The notes below the pieces were generated by a model. That model had not been told where the DNA came from. It did not search any database and was given only the letters and a program-made list of their open reading frames with translations. A DNA stretch of 64,000 nucleotides, taken from assembly GCF_005121165.3 (NCBI RefSeq), contig NZ_CP034413.3, positions 62,001 through 126,000 on the forward strand. The letters run 5' to 3'. The stretch comes from Dysosmobacter welbionis (GTDB taxonomy: Bacteria > Bacillota > Clostridia > Oscillospirales > Oscillospiraceae). Below are positions 9,500-18,139 of this stretch, piece after piece; positions within the stretch are counted from its first letter, which is position 1, and the number at the start of each line of letters is the position of its first letter. The translations under genes and the position numbers were made by a program.

Positions 9500-10400
9500 G
9501 TGGTCTCCTCAGCCTTCTTGTGTTTCTTTCTCTGTTCCCTGGGGGGCATTTTGTGGAAGGTGCCCTCCAGCACGGCCCGGCCCACGGCAAAAAGCCCGGT
9601 GTACACCGTACTCTCCAGCAGGGGGCGCCAGACGCCGAAGTCCCACAGCTCAAAGGCCGTGGCGATCATGTGGATGGAGTGGTCCAGCGTTCTGGCAAAG
9701 GCCCGGCGGCTCTCCTCGTCCCATTTGCCGTCCCGCAGGCCATAGCGCAGGGCCACGGGATTATAATTCCCGGAGACGGCGTCTTTTTGCAGGTCGTCCG
9801 CCGCGTCGATCAGATACACCCACCGGCCCAGGTGGTAGAGCATCTGCTCCAGCACCCGCCGCCGCACCGGGTCCTCCACCCCGGCAGCCGCTGCCGCCAG
9901 CAGCTGGGCAAAGGTATCTGCCGCCTGATCCATGGAGGGACAACACTCCCCCTCCAAGCGGCTCAGAGCCGCCAGCTGTTCCCGCACCCGGCCGTCAAAC
10001 CCCGGCCGGGCCGCGGCAGCCTTTCGATAGCCGCCCCGCAGTGCGGCGGCGGAGACCCGGTAGCCCAACCCCTTCCAGAGGCCGTGGTCCTCCACGCCGT
10101 CCCGCAGCTGCCAGTAGGCCAGAATCACGCTCTCATCCGCCGCCAGCTCCAGAGCCGCGGTTGCGGGCTGGTACGCCCGGAGCCGGACGGGGCTGGACAC
10201 GCACCGCCTCCGGCAGGGTGCAGCTTCTTCCGGATCCGACAGCAGGATGGCCAGATAGGTGAAGTCGTAGTTCAGGATCATCCGGGCCGCCGGGCCGTAC
10301 CGCTCCCCCAAGGTGTGGCACAGCCCGCAGTATGCCCGCCGGAACCGGTCTGCCTCCTCCTGAGGCAGGATCTCCAGCGGGGGCGTACATAGCCGAACAC
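9496..10400 (-). CDS. DUF5685 family protein (apparent frameshift near N-terminus)
   Basis: Unknown-function family of Clostridia. A GTG start at 10400 gives VFGYVRP. The frame breaks at the G run 10379-10383 and one added base restores [12 protein letters not shown] and the Cys motif [10 protein letters not shown], continuing into [15 protein letters not shown]. Restored length is 301 aa. Other conserved-looking features are the Cys pair in the N-terminus, CRRRCV, and DAADDLQKD, an acidic motif of metal-binding type. It starts 4 bp after the RseC-like gene and overlaps the J-domain gene. Function is unknown; the DxxDD motif suggests a metal site but this is inference. Confidence 0.85.
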
Positions 10401-10404
10401 CGCC

Positions 10405-10815
10405 TCAGAACACCCGGACGATGTTGAAGGTCAGGCCGCCCCTGGCCCGCAGCCTGCGGTCATAGAAGATGGCAAAGACGATGCCCGCCGCGAATCCGGC
10501 CGCAGCCACCGCGTACTGCGCCGCCACGCTGTCCGTCAGCAGGGACATGATGACATACCCCGCCAGGAAGAGCACCACCGGGATCAGGTACACCAGTACC
10601 ACGATCCGCAGCATATTCTTGGTGCTGCTCTCCACAACCACCTTCTGTCCGGGCCGGGCGCCGATGGGGTTGCTGGCCCGGGCGTGGACCGCCGCGCCGG
10701 TGACGCCGCAGCCGGCGCACTCCTCGCAGTCGTGTCCGCAGGCGGATTTCCGGGGTACGGAAATCTCCGCGTGGTCCGCATCTAAAATTCGTTCAACTGT
10801 TGCGATCTGCGTCAT
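10405..10815 (-). CDS. SoxR-reducing / RseC-MucC family membrane protein
   Basis: 136 aa RseC/MucC-like protein (PF04246). The N-terminal half holds a cysteine cluster (CGHDCEECAGCG, about residues 27-38); the C-terminal half holds two membrane helices (about 69-92 and 98-116). In Proteobacteria, RseC belongs to the Rsx system that reduces SoxR, and in many Clostridia homologues are stand-alone. Its start overlaps the cdaR stop (ATGA), so it is part of the cda operon. A redox role at the membrane is inferred from the family. Confidence 0.88.
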   Translation of the reverse strand: MTQIATVERILDADHAEISVPRKSACGHDCEECAGCGVTGAAVHARASNPIGARPGQKVVVESSTKNMLRIVVLVYLIPVVLFLAGYVIMSLLTDSVAAQYAVAAAGFAAGIVFAIFYDRRLRARGGLTFNIVRVF

Positions 10816-12134
10816 GTTGTCTCGTCTCCTGTATCTGGGGTCTCTCCGGCGGGCGTATCAGGCTCCGCCGGCTGATCGGATGTCTGTTCAGAAATGGTGA
10901 CACGCACCTGATACGTCCCGCCGGAGACGCCCACGTCGTGCCCCACCACCGTCACCTCCGCGGGGACAGTGTAGGTGCCCACGGCGGAGCCGAAGTCCGC
11001 CAGATCCACCGTCACCAGAATGTTGTCCGAGGTAATGGCCCCCACATCCCCGCTGGTGCCGAAGATGGACACGGCCAGCTGCTCTGTCAGCAGGTCTACG
11101 GTCCGGTCCTCCGGCGCGTTCTCCAGAATGAAGTTGGTGGCCGTCACCGTGGTGCGCTGCATATCCTTGAAGGAGATGCGCAGCGTGGCGCGTGTGACGC
11201 CGCTGAGATTCTCGCATCCCTCCGGGATGGGAATGGCATAGCTGTAATTGGTGGTGCTGCCCAGCTCCGCCAGATTGAAATCGTCCAGAACGATGCTGTC
11301 CATGCTGTTCAGCACATCTGCCGGGCCGGACACCAAGATGGTGGACGGCTCGATCCCCCAGTCCACGTTGTACATGCGGGCGCCGGCGGACTCCACGAAG
11401 TTCATGGTCAGCTGCAGCTCCCGGGTGACATATACCGGCAGCGTCACCTGAATGGTCTCCTCTGTGGTCTGGAGGCTGGTGTTCTCCAGCAGCTGGTCGT
11501 TTGCGTCATAGAACTGGATGGGCAGCTCTCCCGTGACCGTGGAGGTGGCGTCCTCTCCCAGATCCAGGGTCACCTTGGCATAGCTGACGGCATCCACATC
11601 CTCCTGATCGCCCCGGACCTCGATCTCCGTGGGGCTGACCTGCAGCTCTCCGGCGGAGTAACCCTCTGCCACATTGCCGGAGATCTCGCACCGGACATCC
11701 ACCGTCTTGTGGTACAGCTCCGCCACGTTGATGGTGATGACGGAGGGCGTCCGGTCGCTCACCGTAATATTCTGCCGGAAATACTCTTCCGTATAGCCGT
11801 AAATCACCGAGGTCACCGTCTGCACCCCTGTCCGGCTCACGTTGGAGAGATCCACTGTCACCCGGATATAGTCTTTGTCCAGCAGAGCCAGGTCAAACGC
11901 GGTCCCTTCCATCTCCAAATCCACGGTGCTGACGGTATCCTCGTCCAGCAGCATGAAGCCCCGCTCTGTAAGGACCGTCTCCCCAGTGTAGGTGATGGGC
12001 ACATCCCGGAACCACTTGGTATGCATCACCGCACCGCCGTTGTTTCCGAAGTTGTCCACGAAGATCCACACCACGATGGCCGCCAGGATGCACAGGGCGA
12101 GATACACCGCCTTCTGCTTGGGATTACTTTTCAT
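10812..12134 (-). CDS. cdaR: CdaR, YbbR-domain regulator of diadenylate cyclase
   Basis: 440 aa. One N-terminal membrane anchor (about 11-28) is followed by a large extracellular region with about four YbbR-type beta domains and a Pro/Thr/Asp-rich tail. In Bacillus, CdaR binds and modulates CdaA. The start overlaps the cdaA 3' end by 11 bp. This cdaA-cdaR order is usual in Firmicutes, often followed by glmM; here an RseC-like gene follows instead. Confidence 0.94.
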   Translation of the reverse strand: MKSNPKQKAVYLALCILAAIVVWIFVDNFGNNGGAVMHTKWFRDVPITYTGETVLTERGFMLLDEDTVSTVDLEMEGTAFDLALLDKDYIRVTVDLSNVSRTGVQTVTSVIYGYTEEYFRQNITVSDRTPSVITINVAELYHKTVDVRCEISGNVAEGYSAGELQVSPTEIEVRGDQEDVDAVSYAKVTLDLGEDATSTVTGELPIQFYDANDQLLENTSLQTTEETIQVTLPVYVTRELQLTMNFVESAGARMYNVDWGIEPSTILVSGPADVLNSMDSIVLDDFNLAELGSTTNYSYAIPIPEGCENLSGVTRATLRISFKDMQRTTVTATNFILENAPEDRTVDLLTEQLAVSIFGTSGDVGAITSDNILVTVDLADFGSAVGTYTVPAEVTVVGHDVGVSGGTYQVRVTISEQTSDQPAEPDTPAGETPDTGDETT

Positions 12135-13008
12135 GGTTGTCGCCTCCCGTGCTTCCGGCCCGCAGCAGATTCATCAGGCTGAACTTGGGCTTGTCCTCCC
12201 CGGCCTCCTGCGGAAGCAACTCGTTCCGCAGGATATTGGCCAGCGTCTCCGGCTTGAGGTGCCGCTTGAGCATTCCCCCGATGGCCACGGAGATGGACCC
12301 GGTCTCCTCGGAGACGATGACCACCACGGCGTCGGCGTTCTCGCTCATGCCGATACCGGCCCGGTGGCGCATCCCCAGCTCCCGGGAGAGGTTCACGTTC
12401 TTGCTGAGAGGCAGCATGCATCCGGCGCCAAGCACCCGCCCGTTCCGGACGATGACGGCGCCGTCATGCATGGGAGCCTTTACAAAGAAGATGTTTTTCA
12501 GCAATTCGCTGGAGACCGCCGCGTCCAGCACCGTGCCGCTGCGGACCATGTCGTCCAGCAGGTTTTCCCGCTCGAACACGATCAGGGCGCCGGTGCGGGA
12601 CTGGGACATCTCGGTGCAGGCCAGCACCGTCTGGTCGATGGCCTGTTCCACGGCGGTGCCGGCCTCCGCCCGGGAGAAGAAGGCGATGAAGCGGCGGCTG
12701 CCCACCTCCTCCAGGATGCGTCGGATCTCGGGCTGGAAGAGGACGATCAGCGCCACCACGCCCCACCTCACCAGCTGGTTCATGATAAAGTTGATGCTGT
12801 TCATATTCAGGACCATGGACAGCATCAGCGCCGCCAGAAACACCAGCACGCCCTTGAGCAGGCTGGCGGCCCGGGTGCTCTGAATCAGCGTCAGAGCCTT
12901 GTAAAACACAAACACCATAATCGCTATATCCAAAATGTCCGTGACCTTCAGCATCATCAGATACCGGCCGATGATCCCGGGCAGTGTGGAGAGCGTGACA
13001 AATTCCAT
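12124..13008 (-). CDS. cdaA: Diadenylate cyclase CdaA (c-di-AMP synthase)
   Basis: Makes cyclic di-AMP from two ATP at the membrane; the messenger controls potassium, osmolyte and wall homeostasis. The 294 aa protein has three N-terminal membrane helices (about 10-90) and a DAC domain with the catalytic motifs DGA (182-184) and RHR (214-216). A strong promoter lies 38 bp ahead of the ATG. This is probably the first gene of the long unit that ends at or beyond the left window edge. Confidence 0.96.
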   Translation of the reverse strand: MEFVTLSTLPGIIGRYLMMLKVTDILDIAIMVFVFYKALTLIQSTRAASLLKGVLVFLAALMLSMVLNMNSINFIMNQLVRWGVVALIVLFQPEIRRILEEVGSRRFIAFFSRAEAGTAVEQAIDQTVLACTEMSQSRTGALIVFERENLLDDMVRSGTVLDAAVSSELLKNIFFVKAPMHDGAVIVRNGRVLGAGCMLPLSKNVNLSRELGMRHRAGIGMSENADAVVVIVSEETGSISVAIGGMLKRHLKPETLANILRNELLPQEAGEDKPKFSLMNLLRAGSTGGDNHEK

Positions 13009-13045
13009 TGGACGTCATCATCCCTTTCAGGCCATGAATATCTAG

Positions 13046-13074
13046 ATTATATAAAATCTGCCTGTAGAATGCAA
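13046..13074 (-). promoter_or_regulatory. Sigma-A type promoter for the cdaA operon
   Basis: Reads TTGCAT, 17 bp, TATAAT on the minus strand, with the -10 box about 38 bp ahead of the cdaA ATG. It is the only strong match between cdaA and the desulfurase gene, so it likely serves the 13-kb run of minus-strand genes. Confidence 0.8.
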
Positions 13075-13111
13075 GGCAAACCAAGCTAAAATTCACGGTC
13101 TGTTCAGAAAG

Positions 13112-14236
13112 TCACCTCAGGATCTCCCCCATAGCCACTAGGAAACGGGATACTTCCTCCCGCGTGTTCCAGTGGGAAAAACTCAGCCGGACGGTGCCGG
13201 TGTCCAGCGTCCCGGCGGTGCGGTGGGCCAGGGGCGCGCAGTGAAGGCCCGCCCGCACGGCGATGCCCCGGTCTGCCAGGGCCGCGCCCAATGCCTCTGC
13301 GTCCATGTGCTCCGGGACAATGGAAAGCACCCCCGCCTGGGCCGCCAGGTCTGGCAGGGCAAACACCTGCAGTCCAGGGAGCCGCCTCAGGCCCTCCGCC
13401 GCCTGGAAGGTCAGCTGCCGCTCTCCGGCGCAGATGGCCTCCGGCCCCAGCTGGCGGACGAATCGGACCCCCGCCAGCAGCCCTGCGATGCCGGGCATAT
13501 TGTGGGTGCCCGCCTCCAGCCGATCCGGCAGGAAGTCCGGCATCTCCTGCTGGATAGAGATGCTGCCGGTGCCGCCCTCCAGCAGTGTGCGGACGGGGAC
13601 GTCCTTCCCGCACAGCAGTACGCCGGTTCCCTGGGGGCCGTACAGGCCCTTGTGGCCCGGCATGGCGATGAAGGCCGCCCCCAGGGCCGTCATGTCCAGG
13701 GTCAGCATCCCGGCGGACTGGGACGCGTCGATGATGAAGGGTACCTCCCGCTCCCGGCAGATAGCGGCGATAGCCTCCACCGGCTGGACGAAGCCGAATA
13801 CGTTGGACACGTGGTTGCAGATCACCGCGTCCGTGCCGGGCACGATCAGGCGGTCAAAGGCCGCCGTCACCGCTGCAGGCTGAAACAGGGGCGCCGCCGC
13901 CACGGACACCTGGGCCCCCAGGGCCGCCAGGGGCCGGGTGACAGCGTTGTGCTCATATCCGGAGATCACGGCTTTCCCGCCGGGGGGCACCAGGCTCTTG
14001 ATGGCAATGTTCAGGCCGTGGGTGGCGTTCATGGTGAAGGCCACCTGCTCCGGGTTCTCCAGATGGTACAGCTCCGCCAGCTCTGTCCGGCAGTCGAAGG
14101 CAGCCTCCGCCGCACGCATGGCGGCGGGGTATCCGCCGCGGCCGGGAGAGCTCATGGTGGCCATGGCGTTCCGCATGGCGTCCGCCACAGTCCGGGGCTT
14201 CTGGAAGGTGGTGGCCGCGCTGTCAAAATAGATCAC
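13112..14236 (-). CDS. Cysteine desulfurase / class V aminotransferase
   Basis: PLP enzyme of the NifS/SufS-like class V family, 374 aa. The GTG start at 14236 (VIYFDSAATT) overlaps the DUF3343 stop (GTGA). Motifs: THGLN after the phosphate loop, SGYEHNAV, DASQSAG with the PLP-binding Asp, GHKGLYGPQG with the Schiff-base Lys, and RAGLHCAPLAH with the candidate catalytic Cys. Expected to release sulfur (or selenium) from cysteine and pass it on; the coupled carrier-like gene supports this. An in-frame extension to 14596 has no family similarity and is rejected. Confidence 0.9.
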   Translation of the reverse strand: MIYFDSAATTFQKPRTVADAMRNAMATMSSPGRGGYPAAMRAAEAAFDCRTELAELYHLENPEQVAFTMNATHGLNIAIKSLVPPGGKAVISGYEHNAVTRPLAALGAQVSVAAAPLFQPAAVTAAFDRLIVPGTDAVICNHVSNVFGFVQPVEAIAAICREREVPFIIDASQSAGMLTLDMTALGAAFIAMPGHKGLYGPQGTGVLLCGKDVPVRTLLEGGTGSISIQQEMPDFLPDRLEAGTHNMPGIAGLLAGVRFVRQLGPEAICAGERQLTFQAAEGLRRLPGLQVFALPDLAAQAGVLSIVPEHMDAEALGAALADRGIAVRAGLHCAPLAHRTAGTLDTGTVRLSFSHWNTREEVSRFLVAMGEILR

Positions 14237-14484
14237 GGTCTCACCTCCCGGAACGTCCCCCGCTGAGTCAAGAATATCTGAACAGGGTCCAAAGATTCCC
14301 TGTGAAGGGCCGTCAGGGCAGCCGTCAGGTCGGAGTCCGCGATCTGCACGGCGTAGGCGCAGCCCCGGTCCGTCAGGTCCCGGGGGGCCCGGAAGATCCG
14401 GCTTCGGATCCCCGACCGGGCCAGCGCCCGCTGCATCCGCTGGGCATAGGTCACCGAGCGGGCGATAATCAAATAGTGCTCCAC
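14233..14484 (-). CDS. DUF3343 putative Se/S carrier-like protein
   Basis: 83 aa. Start taken as GTG at 14484, six bases after GGAGGA. The family (PF11823) is described as a putative selenium/sulfur carrier and often sits beside class V desulfurases and YedF. The conserved part is EHYLIIARSVTYAQRMQ with an ARSGI segment. There is no Cys in the visible sequence, so if it handles sulfur it would not do so by its own persulfide. It is coupled by 4 bp overlap to the desulfurase. Confidence 0.85.
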   Translation of the reverse strand: MEHYLIIARSVTYAQRMQRALARSGIRSRIFRAPRDLTDRGCAYAVQIADSDLTAALTALHRESLDPVQIFLTQRGTFREVRP

Positions 14485-14534
14485 AGACACTCCTCCTCTC
14501 TACCCATTCTATGGTCGGGAGGCGCGGACGTGCG

Positions 14535-14564
14535 AAAAGGACGCGCCCGAGGCACGTCCTTTTT
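14535..14564 (-). terminator. Intrinsic terminator after ispDF
   Basis: A GGACG...CGTCC stem (13 bp with one mismatch) and a four-base T tract on the minus strand directly after the ispF stop. Confidence 0.8.
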
Positions 14565-15050
14565 TCAGGGGAGCCGTTCCAGCAGCGCCACCGCATGGGC
14601 CGCCATGCCGGAGCTGTCCCCAGTAAAGCCCAGATGCTCCTCTGTGGTGGCCTTCACATTCACCCGGTCCGCATCCGTCCCAAGAGCTGCGGAGAGGTTC
14701 GCCTCCATCTCCGGGCGGTAGGGGCCCACCTTGGGGGCCTGGGCGATGAGGGTGGCGTCGATGTTCACCACGGCCCATCCTCTCTCCTGCAGCAGCGCTG
14801 CCACCTGCCGCAGCAGCTCCAGGCTGGAAATACCGGCGTAGCGGGGATCGCTGTCCGGGAACAGCTTGCCGATGTCCCCCAGCTTGGCGGCGCCGCAGAG
14901 GGCGTCCATTACCGCGTGGGTCAGCACGTCCGCGTCGGAGTGGCCCAGCAGCCCACAGTCCCAGGGGATCTCCACGCCCCCCAGCACCAGCCGCCGCCTC
15001 TCCGTCAGCCGGTGGACGTCATATCCATGTCCGATCCGCAGATTCGTCAT
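14565..15050 (-). CDS. ispF: 2-C-methyl-D-erythritol 2,4-cyclodiphosphate synthase
   Basis: MEP isoprenoid pathway, the step that forms the cyclic diphosphate from CDP-ME 2-phosphate. The 161 aa protein has the N-terminal zinc site GHGYDVHRL (Asp and His ligands), [12 protein letters not shown], and the C-terminal [13 protein letters not shown]. Its ATG overlaps the ispD stop (ATGA). With the ispH fusion at 18-20 kb, three MEP genes lie within 5 kb. Confidence 0.97.
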   Translation of the reverse strand: MTNLRIGHGYDVHRLTERRRLVLGGVEIPWDCGLLGHSDADVLTHAVMDALCGAAKLGDIGKLFPDSDPRYAGISSLELLRQVAALLQERGWAVVNIDATLIAQAPKVGPYRPEMEANLSAALGTDADRVNVKATTEEHLGFTGDSSGMAAHAVALLERLP

Positions 15051-15774
15051 ATCCGATCCTCCCTGGCCTGCAGAATAGCCTCCGCCAAAATCAGGTCTAC
15101 CGGAGTGGTGATCTTCAGGTTTTCCTCGTCCCCCTCCACCAGATAGACCCGCTTGCCCAGCCGCTCCACGGCGGAGCAGTCATCCGTTATGGGGATGCCC
15201 CCTCAACAGCCGCCTGAAGCGCGGCTTTCAGCAGCGCGCTCTCGAAGATCTGGGGTGTCTGCACAGCCCGCAGGGCCGCCCGGTCCAGCGTCTCCGCCAC
15301 CGTGCCGTCGTCCCGGACGGCTTTGATGGTGTCCTTCACCGCCACCGCCGGGGCCGCCGCCCCGCAGCGGGCGGCCTGCTCCGCCACATCGTCGATGAGC
15401 TCCGGCGTCACCAAGGGGCGGGCGCCGTCCTGCACCGCCAGCAGCTCCATGCCCTCCCCGGCCTCCAGTGCTGCCAGAAGCACCGAGTGGGCCCGGCTCT
15501 CCCCACCCCGGATCACCTTGGTGCATTTGGTGATGCCGTAGGTCCTGCACAGCTGGGAGATCTCCAGAAAGTCCTCCTCCCGGGCGGCTACCACGATCTC
15601 GTCGATCCGCCGGGCCATCTGCAGGGCCGTCAGTGTCCGGGCCAGTACAGGAATGCCGTCCAGGGGCTGCAGCAGCTTGTTCACCCCGCCCATGCGGGAA
15701 GAACTGCCTGCCGCCGCCACCAGCGCGGCGCAGCAAGGGCGCTGGGCATCCCGGAATTTTTTGAAAAATGCCAT
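15047..15774 (-). CDS. ispD: 2-C-methyl-D-erythritol 4-phosphate cytidylyltransferase (apparent frameshift)
   Basis: Adds CMP to MEP. Motifs: [16 protein letters not shown] (nucleotide loop), [20 protein letters not shown] and AVQTPQIF. The frame breaks at the C run 15198-15202 near the C-terminus; one added base restores [10 protein letters not shown] and a normal ending that overlaps ispF (242 aa). Only the last quarter is affected. The MEP pathway appears to be the isoprenoid route here, so a true loss would be hard to tolerate. Confidence 0.94.
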
Positions 15775-15813
15775 GATCCGACCTCCCTGGAAATTTCTCC
15801 TGAAACAGCAGAA

Positions 15814-15838
15814 TGTTCGCGGACATGGTCCGCGAACA
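15814..15838. repeat. Perfect 11-bp inverted repeat between carD and ispD
   Basis: Arms TGTTCGCGGAC and GTCCGCGAACA with a 3-bp centre, starting 3 bp after the carD stop and 40 bp before the ispD start. No T tract follows, so it is not a classical terminator. It may be an operator, a partial terminator or an RNA processing site. Confidence 0.6.
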
Positions 15839-15840
15839 CG

Positions 15841-16338
15841 TTATCTCTGGATCTCCGGTGTCTGGAGCATGGCCTGCTCCACACGCCGCTCCACCTCTTC
15901 ATAGCCGCTGTCCTCTGCCAGCACCAGCTCCGACAGCAGGATCTGGCGGGCCGTATGAAGCATCTTCCGCTCCCCATTGGAGAGGCCCCGCTTCCGTTCC
16001 CGGAACATCAGCCCCTTAATCACACGTGCCACCTCGTACAGATCCCCGCTCTTCATCCGCAGCAGATTTTCCCGGTACCGCTTGTTCCAGTTGCTGCTCT
16101 CCTCCACCGCCAAAGACGGGATAGCGGCAATCAGGGCTTCCGCCTCCGGCCGCTGGATGACCGAGCGGACTCCAATCGTCTGGCTGTTGGCGGTGGGGAT
16201 CTTCAACAGCAGTCCACCCACCGGCATTTTGAACACATAGTAGTCCTGTGTACTCCCCGCGACCTTTTCCTGAACGATGGCGTCGATCACGCCGGCCCCA
16301 TGCATTGGATGAACGACCAGATCCCCAACGCTGAACAT
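15841..16338 (-). CDS. CarD-family transcription regulator
   Basis: 165 aa CarD/CdnL/TRCF-type RNA polymerase-binding protein. The N-terminal Tudor-like RID domain is MFSVGDLVVHPMHGAGVID...YYVFKMPVGGLLLKIPT; the C-terminal half is helical and basic, of DNA-binding type (NWNKRYRENLLRMKSGD). In other bacteria, CarD stabilises open promoter complexes, notably at rRNA promoters. It leads the carD-ispD-ispF unit, an arrangement common in Clostridia. Confidence 0.93.
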   Translation of the reverse strand: MFSVGDLVVHPMHGAGVIDAIVQEKVAGSTQDYYVFKMPVGGLLLKIPTANSQTIGVRSVIQRPEAEALIAAIPSLAVEESSNWNKRYRENLLRMKSGDLYEVARVIKGLMFRERKRGLSNGERKMLHTARQILLSELVLAEDSGYEEVERRVEQAMLQTPEIQR

Positions 16339-16418
16339 GGTAAACTCCTTCCCATTTCCGCCGGGCGGTGACTGGAACCCGCTCTCTCTATTTCCACTTT
16401 TCTGTTTTCATAAATTTC

Positions 16419-16447
16419 ATTATACCGGCTTTTCAGCAGCTTTACAA
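16419..16447 (-). promoter_or_regulatory. Promoter for carD-ispD-ispF
   Basis: TTGTAA, 17 bp, TATAAT on the minus strand, about 80 bp ahead of the carD start in an AT-rich spacer. Confidence 0.75.
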
Positions 16448-16558
16448 GCTTATTTTGAAATTTTTTTACTATCTTTTCCAGTGCCTTACACTTTCCGCAG
16501 AGAATCATCCACCCGCGGCAAGGGCATCAGCTCCTCCAGACACAGGTCCCCCCTGTAC

Positions 16559-16592
16559 AAAAGAGCCGGACGGCAGATATGCCGCCCGGCTC
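16559..16592 (-). terminator. Intrinsic terminator after the CoA-transferase gene
   Basis: A 13-bp GC-rich stem (one mismatch) with a 4-base loop, followed by TTTT on the minus strand, 13 bp after the stop codon. Confidence 0.85.
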
Positions 16593-16604
16593 CGGAGGAT
16601 TTTG

Positions 16605-17950
16605 TTATCTCTTGTTGGAACGGCGCCAGATGTGCATCTTCTCCGCCTCGGCGATCAGCTCCTCGCGGAACTGAGGATGGGCGATGGCAATCAGGCCCTC
16701 GGCCCGCTCCCAAGTGGACTTGCCCTTGGCGTTGAACTTGCCGTACTCCGTCACTACATAGTGGAGGTTGGTGCGGGTGGCGGTGACCACGGACCCCTCC
16801 AGCAGCGTGGGCCGGATACGGGACTTCAGCTGGCCGCTTTTTTTGTCCATGTAGGAGGAGGAGCAGCAGATGAAGCTCTTGCCACCCTTGGACAGGTACG
16901 CGCCCATGACGAAGTCCTGCTGGCCGCCGGCACCGGAGATATGGTGAATTCCAGAGGACTCAGAGGACACCTGGCCGTACAGGTCGATATCCACGGCGCC
17001 GTTGATGGAGATGAAGTTGTCGATCTGAGACACCCGGGCAATGTCGTTCACATAGCTGACGGGAGCAGCCATGCACTCAGGGTTGTTGTCGATGAAGTCA
17101 TACAGCTTCTGTGTGCCCGCCGCGAAGGCATAGGTCTGCCGGCCCCGGTCAAAGGGCTTGCGCAGGCCCGTGATGCGACCGGCTATGGACATGTCCACGA
17201 AGGCGTCCACGTACATCTCGGTGTGCACGCCCAAATCCTTCAAGTCGCTCTCGGCGATCATCTTGCCGATGGCGTTGGGCATAGAGCCGATGCCCAACTG
17301 CAGGCAGGCACCGTCACAGATCTCCGGCACCACCAGTTTGGCCACCGCCATGTCCACCTCACTGGCGGCTCCGCCGCCGCCCAGTTCATCCAAAGCAGGG
17401 TTCTCTCCCTCCACGATCATGTCCACGTCGTCGATGTGGATGCAGTTCTCAAACCCGCCCAAGCACACGGGCATGTTCTTGTTGACCTCCACGATGACGG
17501 TCTTGGCGCACTCGCACACAGCCTTCAGGTGGGAGCCGCCGGGACCGAAATTGAACCAGCCGTGCTCGTCCATGGGGGCCACCTGGAACATGGCCACGTC
17601 CAGGCTCTTGATGCAGTTGCGGTAATACCCCGGCAGCTCAGAATACCGCAGGGGATGTAATAGGAGAAGCCCTCGCTCACGGCCTTGCGCTCGATGCCGC
17701 CCATGTGCCAGGAGTTCCAGCAGAAATGCTCCGCCGCATTGGGCACATCGAAAATGGCGGGCTTGTGGGTCAGGATACCGCCCCGGATCTTCACGTCGGT
17801 CAGCTCGCCCATCCGCCGGGCCAGCGCCTTATCCAAGGCATCCGCCGAGCAGACGCTCCAGCCGTAATCCACCCAGTCGCCGGACTTGACGGCCTTGACC
17901 GCCTCGTCGGCCGTTGTCAGCTTCTGTTTGTACACTTCCTGGTAGCTCAT
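16605..17950 (-). CDS. Butyryl-CoA / 4-hydroxybutyrate-type CoA-transferase (apparent frameshift)
   Basis: Acetyl-CoA hydrolase/transferase family enzyme that swaps CoA between short-chain acids, typical of the last step of butyrate formation. It starts [18 protein letters not shown] at 17950 with GGAGGAAGATCAAC before it. The frame breaks at the G run 17651-17654; one added base joins the halves (448 aa, normal). Family features are [34 protein letters not shown] and [12 protein letters not shown]. Whether acetate, acetoacetate or 4-hydroxybutyrate is the partner acid cannot be decided by eye. It stands alone with its own promoter and terminator. Confidence 0.9.
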
Positions 17951-18020
17951 GTTGATCTTCCTCCTGTAATTCCCGTTTGTTGTATGATGTCATCGGTGTT
18001 GTCTTACATTGATTGTCAAG

Positions 18021-18049
18021 AGTATAACATACCAGCCCTTGAAAAGCAA
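18021..18049 (-). promoter_or_regulatory. Promoter for the CoA-transferase gene
   Basis: TTGCTT, 17 bp, TATACT on the minus strand, about 70 bp upstream of the start codon. Confidence 0.7.
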
Positions 18050-18080
18050 TCCATACCGTGAAAAAAATCACAAAATTTTC

Positions 18081-18118
18081 AAAAAAAGGCAGGCCCCTCA
18101 CCGGAGCCTGTCTTTTTT
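18081..18118 (-). terminator. Intrinsic terminator after ispH-S1
   Basis: A CAGGC-based stem followed by seven T on the minus strand, about 22 bp after the fusion gene stop. Confidence 0.8.
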
Positions 18119-18139
18119 AGGTCTGGAAATCCGTGCGGA

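Noticed and set aside
16287-16508. Lys-rich minus-strand frame of 73 codons overlapping the carD start
   Set aside because: It spans the carD promoter and start, and carD has clear family support; no ribosome site.
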